Assembly (NCBI GenBank): GCA_965202905.1
Contig: OZ241868.1
Location: 3,286,001 to 3,350,000, forward strand
Direction: 5' to 3'
From: CAYFYS01 sp965202905
GTDB taxonomy: Bacteria; Pseudomonadota; Alphaproteobacteria; MPNO01
DNA: 64,000 nucleotides
Part shown: positions 9,301 to 16,027 of the stretch, piece by piece
How positions within the stretch are numbered: position 1 is the stretch's first letter
Layout of the letters: every line of letters starts with the position of its first letter
Made by a program: the position numbers and the translations under genes
The notes under the pieces: model-generated
Told to the model about the DNA's origin: nothing
Database searches by the model: none
Seen by the model: only the letters and a program-made list of their open reading frames with translations

Positions 9301-9556
9301 CGTGCTCGCCATCGCCGGCGCGGACGCGCAAGGCCGGCGCTGCCTGATTCTCTGGCGCGATCTGGAGAAGATGGACAACGGTGCTTTGGAATCGTGGTTC
9401 ACCGACAACCGGGCGAACCTCCCCGCCCCGCTCGATCTCGTCTACGTCAACGGCGACCACACGCTGAACGCGGTCCGGCCGCCCGCCGAGACCTGGACCT
9501 CCGCGACCATCGAACCCCTGTTCCGCGAATTAATGTTCGAAGGCGACGAAGGATGA
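6374..9556 (+). CDS. mod: Large type III-like DNA methyltransferase (Mod), beta-class
   Basis: A 1060-residue adenine/cytosine-N4 methyltransferase. DPPY at residues 515-518 comes before FAGSGTTG at 811-818, the order of beta-class enzymes such as type III Mod subunits; the roughly 290 residues between them should be the target-recognition region. Classical Mod proteins are about 650 residues, so this one carries a long N-terminal extension (opening LRDxFxxDRGDLDFGLYRIM-like) and a C-terminal one. The start at 6374 follows GGGAG. The TGA overlaps the next ATG (ATGA). The recognition region is visibly AT-rich: 8341-8400 has 20 of 60 G+C by hand count, against 45 of 60 at 7381-7440, pointing to exchange of the specificity segment. 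Confidence 0.85.
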   Translation: MTDARGATEAGDAFERLKDLLREMFQLDRGDLDFGLYRIMNMKAGEIEAFLDRDLLPQVKTVLAGVSEEKRAAREQALAEARDSAWGLGIDSDTAPKVIELQRQLADANSDTDAEADVYSHLVRFFARYYAEGDFMSLRRYSGGGRSTYLIPYDGEEVKLHWANADQYYIKTTENYAAYAFTAGEGDAARRVRFEIAAADNEKDNVKEAEGKQRRFVLAPGGGAVARDGDGLTIRFEHRPLTEAEKKDYGGGARQQDRINEASAARVLDALDPGWRAALAAPAPTGADPERTLLARHIERYTAKNGFDYFIHKDLGGFLHRELDFYLKNEVLNLDDLAQGDMGDVDRLRRTLARMRAIRHVAGKIVAFLAQLEDFQKRLWLKKKFVLETQWCVTLDRAPESLYPEIAASETQRREWVDLFAIDEIAGDPDNSDPDNGEAGYGEPLSVDFLKANPYLVLDTRHFGSGFKDRLLAALSDAGPLDEQTDGLLVHGENFQALNLLQARYGGQVKCVYIDPPYNTDATPITYKNGYRHSSWLSLIDSRVTLTRSVMAKDAILCITIDDFEIHYLRAQLAVSIPNFDLLGTAAIKNNPAGRTGTVGFSVCHEYALFYGQPDSAKIGRLEHSQSQKARYKENDELGAFEWTNFRKHGGTNTYRTTRPRQFYPIYVSDEDDIIIPDMKWDNSSRSWTIIELPSTDQEIILPVDGSGRERIWDFTVDTARENLEHLIVRKDSRDKTAIYRKWRLNEKGLLPQTIWDRSEYSATEYGTNLLKNVFGDTHKFSFPKSFHAVTDCLRAANFRRSSDGVVLDYFAGSGTTGHAVINLNREDGGRRKYVLVEMGDHFDTVLLPRLKKVVYSPGWKDGKPVSRDKGVTQLIKYVRLESYEDTLDGLVLTLPDDDLLAANDPALAEDYRLRYALDAETGDSPCLLGTDFTDPAAYTLSVVRDGARRDAPADLPETFDSLLGLRVESRRRLDGVLAIAGADAQGRRCLILWRDLEKMDNGALESWFTDNRANLPAPLDLVYVNGDHTLNAVRPPAETWTSATIEPLFRELMFEGDEG

Positions 9557-10449
9557 CGACCGGGATGAACGACGAACTTCGTGACTCGACATTCTCGCAA
9601 CGGGAAGGGAAATCGCCCTTGCCCGAGGTTATGAAATTAGAGCATATACCAAAGAAATTCAGGAATTTGGCATGGCTATTGATTGGTGAAGAAATTGCGA
9701 AATCAGATAGTCTTACTTTTTCTGGAAGGCTTTTCATTGAAAATGTTATATGGTCCTATGTATTTGAAATCAAAGAAATTCCTCACGACGAAGTCCAATC
9801 TGTTCTGAATTGGAAATATGGAAAATTTGCTCGTGAAATACTGTTATCCGGCGATTATCATGAGGCAATTACTCTTGTTGAATACATAATTCGCCACGAA
9901 GAGTGTTCCGATGAATTAAAAGATTCTCTTATAGAAGCGTTTGACAGATCTCCAGTCGCCTATTTCGTGCAGGAGATGAACGGGAAGCCTACGGTCATTC
10001 CGCGAATTAGCCGCGAAGCTGGCGAGGCAACACGGCAAGCTCTCGAAACTCTCGACAAAGGCGGCATGAATGGCGCAACCACGCATCTGCGCCAGGCGGC
10101 AGAGCACATCAACGCACAGCAATATGCCGATTCGATCGCCGATAGCATTCATGCCGTCGAATCCGTCGCCCGCGTGATCGACCCTGCCGCGAGCAAAACC
10201 CTCGGCCCGGCCCTGGATTCCCTTGAGAAGGCCGGTGTGCCGATACATAAGGCGCTCAAGGAAGCGTTCAAAAAACTCTACGGCTACACGAGAGACGAAC
10301 AGGGCATCTGTCACGCCCTTCTCGAAAAGGGCGCTGCCGATGTCGGCCAGGACGAAGCCTTATTCATGTTCGGGGCCTGCGCGTCCTTCGCCGCTTATCT
10401 AACCGCCAAAGCCGACGGGCCGGCGAACGAGAAGGCCGGCGCGCGATGA
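9553..10449 (+). CDS. AbiJ-NTD4/HEPN-like protein embedded in the R-M operon
   Basis: A 298-residue protein whose ATG overlaps the mod stop and whose stop overlaps the res start (ATGA at both ends), so all three are translationally coupled. The N-terminus FSQREGKSPLPEVMKLE (14-30) followed by KKFRNLAWLLI resembles the AbiJ N-terminal domain 4 family. The C-terminal third (ADSIADSIHAVESVARVID, then LKEAFKKLYGYTRDEQG and a closing helix) resembles the HEPN-like helical domain that normally accompanies it. The family's usual GIRHAL block reads GICHAL here (C253, H254), so a basic residue is lost. Such proteins are linked to abortive infection. Residues 1 to about 140 are encoded by AT-rich DNA, the rest by GC-rich DNA. 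Function is inferred from family and position only. Confidence 0.65.
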   Translation: MTTGMNDELRDSTFSQREGKSPLPEVMKLEHIPKKFRNLAWLLIGEEIAKSDSLTFSGRLFIENVIWSYVFEIKEIPHDEVQSVLNWKYGKFAREILLSGDYHEAITLVEYIIRHEECSDELKDSLIEAFDRSPVAYFVQEMNGKPTVIPRISREAGEATRQALETLDKGGMNGATTHLRQAAEHINAQQYADSIADSIHAVESVARVIDPAASKTLGPALDSLEKAGVPIHKALKEAFKKLYGYTRDEQGICHALLEKGAADVGQDEALFMFGACASFAAYLTAKADGPANEKAGAR

Positions 10450-13400
10450 CGCCCCTCGAAGGCCGCCTCGTCCTGCACCGTTTCATGTGCCGGGAGTTCG
10501 GCTATGCCGACATGGCCGCGATGCTCGACCGGCTGCGCGGCGTTCCGGCGGGCTTCGCCACCGGCGGCGAGAGCGAATACGCCCGCGCGCTCTATCTGAA
10601 CCCGGGCGAGGCCCGGATAACCGCGGCGCAATTCGCGGATTACGACGCCGGGATCGCGAACCTGAGCCGGCGGCTGCGTATGGACGGCGGGCATGGAAGG
10701 GGCTGGAAGCCTCACCAATATCTCGCCCTGCTGTTCGCCGAACACTATCTGCGCCGCTATTTCGACGACGCCGAGGCGTTGCGCGCCGGGTTGAACGGCG
10801 CGAGGAAGCGCGAGGCCCGGACCCGGGCCATGCCGGACTACACGGCGGAGGATTTGCGCACCGTCGCCGTGCAGTCCGCCACGGGTTCGGGCAAGACGCT
10901 GGTCATGCACGCCCACATCCTGCAATACCGGCGTCTGGCCGGCGCGGCGGGCAGGCCGCCCAACAATGTCATCCTGGTGACGCCGAACGAGCAGCTTTCG
11001 GCGCAGCACGCGCGCGAGCTTCTGGCGAGCAACCTGCCCGCCCGGCTGTTCTCCGCCGAGGCCGGGGCGGACCTGCTGGCGCCGGTGGAGATCGTCGACC
11101 TCAACAAGCTCGCCGAGAAGAAAGGCGTGAAGCGCGTCGCCGTGAGCGACTTCGGCGACAACAACCTCGTGCTGGTGGACGAGGGGCATCTGGGCGCGTC
11201 GGGCAAGGCATGGCGCGAGCGGCGGGCGGAGCTGGCGCGCGGCGGCTTCACGTTCGAGTACTCCGCCACGTTCAACCAGATCGTCGGCAACGACGGCACC
11301 CTGCGCGACGCCTATGGCAAGTGCCTGCTGTTCGACTACCCCTACCGCGCGTTCCACGCCGACGGCTACGGCAAGGACTACGCCATCTCCAACCTGCCCC
11401 AAGGGGCGGAGGACGAGAACAGCAACATGTATCTGCTGGGCTGCCTGCTGAGCTTCTACCGGCAATGCCGTATCTGGCGCGACGGGCGCGCCGGGTGGAC
11501 GGAGTTCAACGTGACCCGGCCGCTCTGGGTGTTCCTCGGCAAGACGGTGACCGGCGGCGGCAAGACCAGGGCGGACGAAGCGACCCGATCGGATGTCGTG
11601 CGCATTCTCGACTTCCTCGGCTGGGTGCTCGCGCAAGGCGATGCCGTCCGGCCGATGATCGGCCGGCTGCTGGCCGGCGCCTCCGGGCTGACGGACGATG
11701 CGGATGGCGACTACTTCGCCGGCCGGTTCGACGATCTGAAGGACAACGGCGAGGACGCACTCTACGATGACATCCGCGAGACCCTGTTCCACGGGCCGGG
11801 GCGACTGCACGCCGCCTATCTGACGGCCGGCGAGGGCGAGATACACCTGCGCACCGCCGACAACGCGCCCTTCGGCGTGGTCAATGTCGGCGATTCGGCG
11901 GCGCTCTACAAAATGCTGAGCGATAACGCCAACCCCGATTTCGATGTCGAACGGGAGGCCGGGTTCGCCCGGCGGCTGTTCGCCGACGTGGACCGGGCGG
12001 ATTCGACCGTGAACATCGTGATCGGCGCGCGGCGCTTCATCGCCGGCTGGAATTCCTGGCGGGTGAGCACGATGGGGCTGATGCATGTCGGCGTCGGCGA
12101 GGGGCCGGAAATCATCCAGATGTTCGGGCGCGGGGTGCGGCTGAAAGGCTGGAACATGAGCCTGATGCGTCACCGTGAAAGCGGGGCCGAGGCGCCCGCC
12201 GATAGTGGCCGGCTGGCGGAGCTGGAGACACTGCGTATTTTCGGATTGCGCGCCAACTACATGCAGACCTTCCGGGACCTGCTGGCGAAAGAGGGGGTAC
12301 GCGTGGAGCAGGAGACGGTCACGCTGCCCGTCATCTGGAATTTCGCGAAGAAGGACCTGAAGATCATCCGCCTCAAGGAGGGCTTGAGATACGACCGCTC
12401 GGACGATCGGCCGGTCCTGCCGGACCCCGGCGGCCCAAACAGCCCGGTCGTGGAGATGGACCTGTATTCGCGGCTGCAAGCCGTCGAGTCCAGTGATGGA
12501 ACGGCCGGGCAGGAAACGGCGAAGGCGCCGGTCGAGCTGAACCGGGGTCATATCGCCCTGTTCGACCGCACCCGCGTTTACGACAAGCTGCTGGCGCGCA
12601 AGCGGCGGATGGGCTGGCACAACCTGGCCATCGGGCGCAAGACGGTGGACGCGCTTCTCGACCGCGCCGACTGGTACAAGCTTTACATGCCGCCGGAACG
12701 GCTGGCGGCGACGAGCTACGCGGATATTCGGAAGCTGGAGGATGTCGCCGTCGAGTTGATCGCCGAATACGCCGCCCGGTTCTGGCGCGGCCGGCGCAGG
12801 CTGTGGGAACACGCCAATATCGAGGTGAAGACGCTCGATGAGACGGACCCGAACAATATCCGCGAATACCGGCTATCCGTGCCCGCGGCGGAGAAGCGGC
12901 TGATCGAAGATGTCCGCGATCTCGCGAAGAGCATCGGGGAAGAGCGGTTCCATCGTTTGAAGCTCGGCACCATCAGGGCCGACGCCCATGCCTACAAACC
13001 GCTGCTGTATGCGACCGGAAAGGGCGATGTCGCCGTCCAGCCCGTTCCCCTGAACGATAGCGAGAAGCGAGTCGTCGAGCGCCTGACCGCACTGGCGACA
13101 GGTGGCGCACCCTTTCTGAAAGGACATGAGCTGTTCCTGATCCGGAACCGGACCCGCGGCGGGGGCGTCTCCTTCTTCGACGATCACGCCTACTACCCCG
13201 ACTTCATCGTCTGGCTGATCGCCGGCGCCGGCCAGCATGTCGTTTTCCTCGATCCGAAGGGCCTGGTCCGGTTCGGTCCCAACGAACGAAAGAAGGTGAG
13301 GTTGCACGCCGAAATCGCGAACATCGAGAAACAGATCCGTGAGCACGACCCGGACCTGCGCCTGCACGCCTACGTTCTTTCCGTCACGTCACCCGGCAAG

Positions 13401-13517
13401 ATCGGGGACGAACCGCGCACGCGGGAGGAATGGGAAAAGGAGGGCGTTTATTTTCTCGAGGATGGCGATTGGCCTCGACGGATGTTCGCGGATGTTCTCG
13501 ACGCTGCGCCCGCCTGA
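10446..13517 (+). CDS. res: Type III restriction enzyme Res subunit (SF2 helicase-nuclease)
   Basis: A 1023-residue protein with an SF2 helicase core and a C-terminal nuclease. The Walker A motif ATGSGKT lies at residues 145-151 and the Walker B/motif II DEGH at 245-248. A late motif VI-like segment reads MFGRGVRLKG. The nuclease site is YPDF (PD at 918-919) and DPKG (D936, K938), a PD-(D/E)xK arrangement as in type III Res. ResMod complexes translocate on DNA and cut between two inversely oriented unmethylated sites. The ATG at 10446 overlaps the upstream stop by four bases. The frame is intact, so the enzyme is probably active. Confidence 0.9.
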   Translation: MTPLEGRLVLHRFMCREFGYADMAAMLDRLRGVPAGFATGGESEYARALYLNPGEARITAAQFADYDAGIANLSRRLRMDGGHGRGWKPHQYLALLFAEHYLRRYFDDAEALRAGLNGARKREARTRAMPDYTAEDLRTVAVQSATGSGKTLVMHAHILQYRRLAGAAGRPPNNVILVTPNEQLSAQHARELLASNLPARLFSAEAGADLLAPVEIVDLNKLAEKKGVKRVAVSDFGDNNLVLVDEGHLGASGKAWRERRAELARGGFTFEYSATFNQIVGNDGTLRDAYGKCLLFDYPYRAFHADGYGKDYAISNLPQGAEDENSNMYLLGCLLSFYRQCRIWRDGRAGWTEFNVTRPLWVFLGKTVTGGGKTRADEATRSDVVRILDFLGWVLAQGDAVRPMIGRLLAGASGLTDDADGDYFAGRFDDLKDNGEDALYDDIRETLFHGPGRLHAAYLTAGEGEIHLRTADNAPFGVVNVGDSAALYKMLSDNANPDFDVEREAGFARRLFADVDRADSTVNIVIGARRFIAGWNSWRVSTMGLMHVGVGEGPEIIQMFGRGVRLKGWNMSLMRHRESGAEAPADSGRLAELETLRIFGLRANYMQTFRDLLAKEGVRVEQETVTLPVIWNFAKKDLKIIRLKEGLRYDRSDDRPVLPDPGGPNSPVVEMDLYSRLQAVESSDGTAGQETAKAPVELNRGHIALFDRTRVYDKLLARKRRMGWHNLAIGRKTVDALLDRADWYKLYMPPERLAATSYADIRKLEDVAVELIAEYAARFWRGRRRLWEHANIEVKTLDETDPNNIREYRLSVPAAEKRLIEDVRDLAKSIGEERFHRLKLGTIRADAHAYKPLLYATGKGDVAVQPVPLNDSEKRVVERLTALATGGAPFLKGHELFLIRNRTRGGGVSFFDDHAYYPDFIVWLIAGAGQHVVFLDPKGLVRFGPNERKKVRLHAEIANIEKQIREHDPDLRLHAYVLSVTSPGKIGDEPRTREEWEKEGVYFLEDGDWPRRMFADVLDAAPA

Positions 13518-13620
13518 ACGGGACGGTCCGGCTTATGATACGGGATACGGGGTGTTCGTTTGTCCATGGAGCGACCTGCCGCGACCGCTATCCTTGGCTG
13601 TTCAACCAGGAGAATCCTGC
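13514..13620. repeat. Dispersed repeat, copy A, at the 3' end of res
   Basis: The block from the res stop codon to 13620 has two pieces that recur at 27957-28236. The first is AACGGGA..GTC.GGCTTA.GATACGG (13516 onward) with GTTTGT downstream; the second is CGACCTGCC..GACC followed by CTATCCTTGGCT and AGAATCCTGC at the end. In this copy the two pieces are about 15 bases apart; in the other copy about 150 bases separate them and the second piece has a further insertion. No coding potential is seen. Confidence 0.5.
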
Positions 13621-14685
13621 TTAGACGGTGGCCAGGAGGTCGGCCCATTCCTCGACCATCTCCGGGTGGCCGTGGCGGATGTGGGTGGAGAACTGGCGAA
13701 AGCCCGCGGCGCGGAAGCCGCGCACCCGCTCGCGCAGCTCGTCCGCCGTGCCGGTGAAGCTGAGCGCGCGGATCATCCCGGCGCCGATCAGCGGCCGCTC
13801 CTCGGGCCTGACCACCATCAGATGGCCGGCATGGGTGCGCAGATAGCGGGCGTCCGCCGGCTCATATCTCGCATGGACCTCGCGAAACGCCTCGAGCGCC
13901 GGGCGCAGGATTTCGGGGACCGCAAAGCCGAGTCGGCCGAGCGCCTCGGCCTCGACCATGTCGTGCATCACCATGGCGGCGGCCGGTCCCGCCTGGGCCA
14001 TCGCCCGCGCGCCGTCGGCCGGCTCGCCGTCCGCAAGGATGCACCCGCCGCACTGCACCGTCGTGTAGAGATCCTCGACAGCCCGCCCGGCAGCGCGCCA
14101 ATGCCGGTGCATGTCTTCGATCTGTGCGACGGTCTGCTCGTTCGACCGCGCCGGCACGATCCAGTCGAGCCCGAGGCGGGCGGTCATTGCCCGCCCCCTG
14201 GGCCCGAGCGCGCTCATGTGAATCGGGATGTCGCGGCCGGTCTCGATGAGGCCGAGCTCGGGGTTGAGGAACCGGATCTTCCGCGGCTCCCCTTCGATCT
14301 CCGCGCTGACCGTCCGCCCGGCGAGCAGCCCGCGGACGGTCTCGATATAGGCCTCCACGTCGGCCAGCGGGATCGCGCTCATCCCCATCGACCGCCGCGC
14401 GGTGAAACCGCTGCCGACGCCGCATTCGATGCGGCCCGGCGCGAGCTTGCTGAGCGAGGCCAACGCGTTGGCCGCGACCGGCGCGATCCGGTTGGACGGG
14501 ATCAGGACGCCGGCGCAAATCTTGATGCGCTCGGTGCGCATCGCCGCCGCGGCCATCGCGACGAACACGTCGGCATTGATCATCTGGGTGTCGAAGAACC
14601 AGGCGTGGCTGAAGCCCAACGCCTCGGCGCGGGCGACTACCTTCCAGGAATCGGCCGCGGTTGCGACATTGATGCCGAAATCCAT
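13621..14685 (-). CDS. LLM-class flavin-dependent oxidoreductase
   Basis: A 354-residue luciferase-like protein. The opening MDFGINVATAADSW, the block FFDTQMINADVFVAMAAAA, and GRIECGVGSGFTARRSMG in the first half are typical of the F420/FMN-dependent branch (MER-like) rather than of the luciferase-type monooxygenase at 4085. The start at 14685 is divergent from the hydratase gene at 14838, and a 15-bp tandem repeat fills the space between them. The stop lies immediately after repeat copy A. The substrate is unknown. The protein is related to, but not a close copy of, the one at 62132. Confidence 0.8.
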   Translation of the reverse strand: MDFGINVATAADSWKVVARAEALGFSHAWFFDTQMINADVFVAMAAAAMRTERIKICAGVLIPSNRIAPVAANALASLSKLAPGRIECGVGSGFTARRSMGMSAIPLADVEAYIETVRGLLAGRTVSAEIEGEPRKIRFLNPELGLIETGRDIPIHMSALGPRGRAMTARLGLDWIVPARSNEQTVAQIEDMHRHWRAAGRAVEDLYTTVQCGGCILADGEPADGARAMAQAGPAAAMVMHDMVEAEALGRLGFAVPEILRPALEAFREVHARYEPADARYLRTHAGHLMVVRPEERPLIGAGMIRALSFTGTADELRERVRGFRAAGFRQFSTHIRHGHPEMVEEWADLLATV

Positions 14686-14724
14686 GACGAGCGAGAGAGT
14701 ATACTGCTTGCGGCGGTGGTCCTA

Positions 14725-14825
14725 TCGGCAATCGGCCAATCGGCAATCGGCCAATCGGCAATCGGCCAACCGGTAATCAGCCAATCGGCAATCGGCCAAC
14801 CGGTAATCAGCCAATCGGTAATCAG
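14725..14825. repeat. 15-bp tandem repeat between divergent genes
   Basis: There are six full units and a partial seventh of a 15-bp repeat. Units 1, 2, 3 and 5 are TCGGCAATCGGCCAA; units 4 and 6 are CCGGTAATCAGCCAA; the partial unit is TCGGTAATCAG. It ends one base before the AAGGAGG ribosome-binding site of the hydratase gene. The alternation of two unit types suggests duplication of a two-unit block. Because the period is a multiple of three, reading frames stay open through it, but no gene uses it. Confidence 0.95.
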
Positions 14826-14837
14826 AAGGAGGCCCGG

Positions 14838-15674
14838 ATGTCCGCGCCAGACTACAACACCGTCAAGATCGAGAAGGTCGACCGCATCGCCTGGGTGACG
14901 CTCAACCGACCGGAGAAGCGCAACGCGATGAGTCCCGAGCTGCATTTCGAGATGGTCGACGCGCTCACCCGGCTCGACGTCGACGACGAGATCGAGGTGC
15001 TGGTGCTGACCGGCGCGGGCGAGGCGTTCAGCGCCGGGATGGACCTGAAGCTCTTCTTCCGTGACCTCGACGACGCGCCCGCCGCGCGCGCGGCCGCGCG
15101 CGACGCCGACCGGCGCTGGGGCTGGTACAAGCTTTCCAACTTCTCCAAGCCCACCATCGCGATGGTCAACGGCTATTGCTTTGGCGGCGCGTTCATTCCC
15201 CTGGTCGCCTGCGACTTCGCGATCGCGGCCGAGGAGGCGACGTTCGGACTTTCCGAGGTCAACTGGGGAATCCTGCCGGGCGGGCTGGTGAGCAAGGTCG
15301 TCACCATGACCATGAACTACCGGAAGTCGATGTACTACGCGATGACCGGCCGGCCGTTCGACGGCGGGACCGCGGCCGAGATCGGTCTCGTCACCTTCGC
15401 CGTGCCGGCCGAGCGGCTGCGCGCCGAAGTGATCGAGCTTGCCCGGGACCTGATGAAGAAGAGCCCCGAGGTGCTGCGCTCGACCAAAGAGACCATCAAG
15501 TCGGTGCGCATGATGTCGATCGAAGAATCCTACGATTTCATTCAGGCGAAATCCGACCAGCTTCGCTTCCGCGACGCCGGGAACACGCGGGCGCGCGGCA
15601 TGGCGGGCTTCCTCGACGAGAAGAGCTACCGGCCGGGATATGAGGCGGTAGACCGGCCGGCGGAAGACGGCTGA
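14838..15674 (+). CDS. p-Hydroxycinnamoyl-CoA hydratase/lyase-like enoyl-CoA hydratase
   Basis: A 278-residue crotonase-fold enzyme. It resembles hydroxycinnamoyl-CoA hydratase-lyase (feruloyl-CoA to vanillin plus acetyl-CoA) through NRPEKRNAMSP (23-33), LTGAGEAFSAGMDL (57-70), NGYCFGGAF (111-119) and ATFGLSEVNWG (134-144). Glu140 sits where the catalytic glutamate of that enzyme is expected. The start is set by AAGGAGG at 14826-14832. An acyl-CoA ligase that could feed it ends at base 132, but none is adjacent. It could instead hydrate another enoyl-CoA. It precedes the TRAP genes on the same strand, 350 bases away. Confidence 0.75.
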   Translation: MSAPDYNTVKIEKVDRIAWVTLNRPEKRNAMSPELHFEMVDALTRLDVDDEIEVLVLTGAGEAFSAGMDLKLFFRDLDDAPAARAAARDADRRWGWYKLSNFSKPTIAMVNGYCFGGAFIPLVACDFAIAAEEATFGLSEVNWGILPGGLVSKVVTMTMNYRKSMYYAMTGRPFDGGTAAEIGLVTFAVPAERLRAEVIELARDLMKKSPEVLRSTKETIKSVRMMSIEESYDFIQAKSDQLRFRDAGNTRARGMAGFLDEKSYRPGYEAVDRPAEDG

Positions 15675-15679
15675 AACTC

Positions 15680-15818
15680 GGTCGCGCGGCGGCCGGCCCC
15701 CGCAGATCGGGCGCGCGCTCCGGCAGGCGTGGGCGGCGCGCAGCACCGACGCCCCGGCGCGGTACCGGCCGGCGATCCGCAGACCCGCCGGCAGACCCGC
15801 CTCGGCGAAGCCGCACGC
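15680..15818 (-). pseudogene. C-terminal remnant of an amidase gene
   Basis: On the minus strand the frame reads CGFAEAGLPAGLRIAGRY and then AGASVLRAAHA followed by SARPICGGRPP. This is the classic end of amidase-signature (GatA-like) hydrolases (TEAGLPVGLQIVGR ... VLRAA ... RPP). The Ser-Ser-Lys core and the rest of the gene are absent. It fills most of the 350-base gap between the hydratase and the TRAP binding-protein gene; the rest of the gap shows nothing recognisable. Confidence 0.45.
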
Positions 15819-16027
15819 TCCCGGGCCGACAGGTCGGTGGGAGGCGGGATTGCCGACTCTTCCGTCATCGCCGGCCCCGTCGCCGCGCGTGCCCGACGGG
15901 CGATGCGGGCGGGCCTCGGTTGACACGCCCCGGCCCCGGTTCGAAGATCCTGACGGGGCCCGACGCCTCTCTCGCAAGACGTCGAAACGGGCAAGCGGTG
16001 AGGCTCCGAACATCAAAGGAGGCAATG

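Noticed and set aside
10395..12812. 805-codon frame on the minus strand opposite res
   Set aside because: A shadow of the high-GC res gene, whose helicase and nuclease motifs are on the plus strand. No domain is seen in the reverse frame.
14725..14825. Tandem repeat considered as a CRISPR array
   Set aside because: The 15-bp units are adjacent without spacers and no cas genes are present.
13339..14898. 519-codon plus-strand frame across res end, the LLM gene and the tandem repeat
   Set aside because: It starts inside res, runs antisense to the LLM gene and reads through the 15-bp repeats (a multiple of three). No family likeness.
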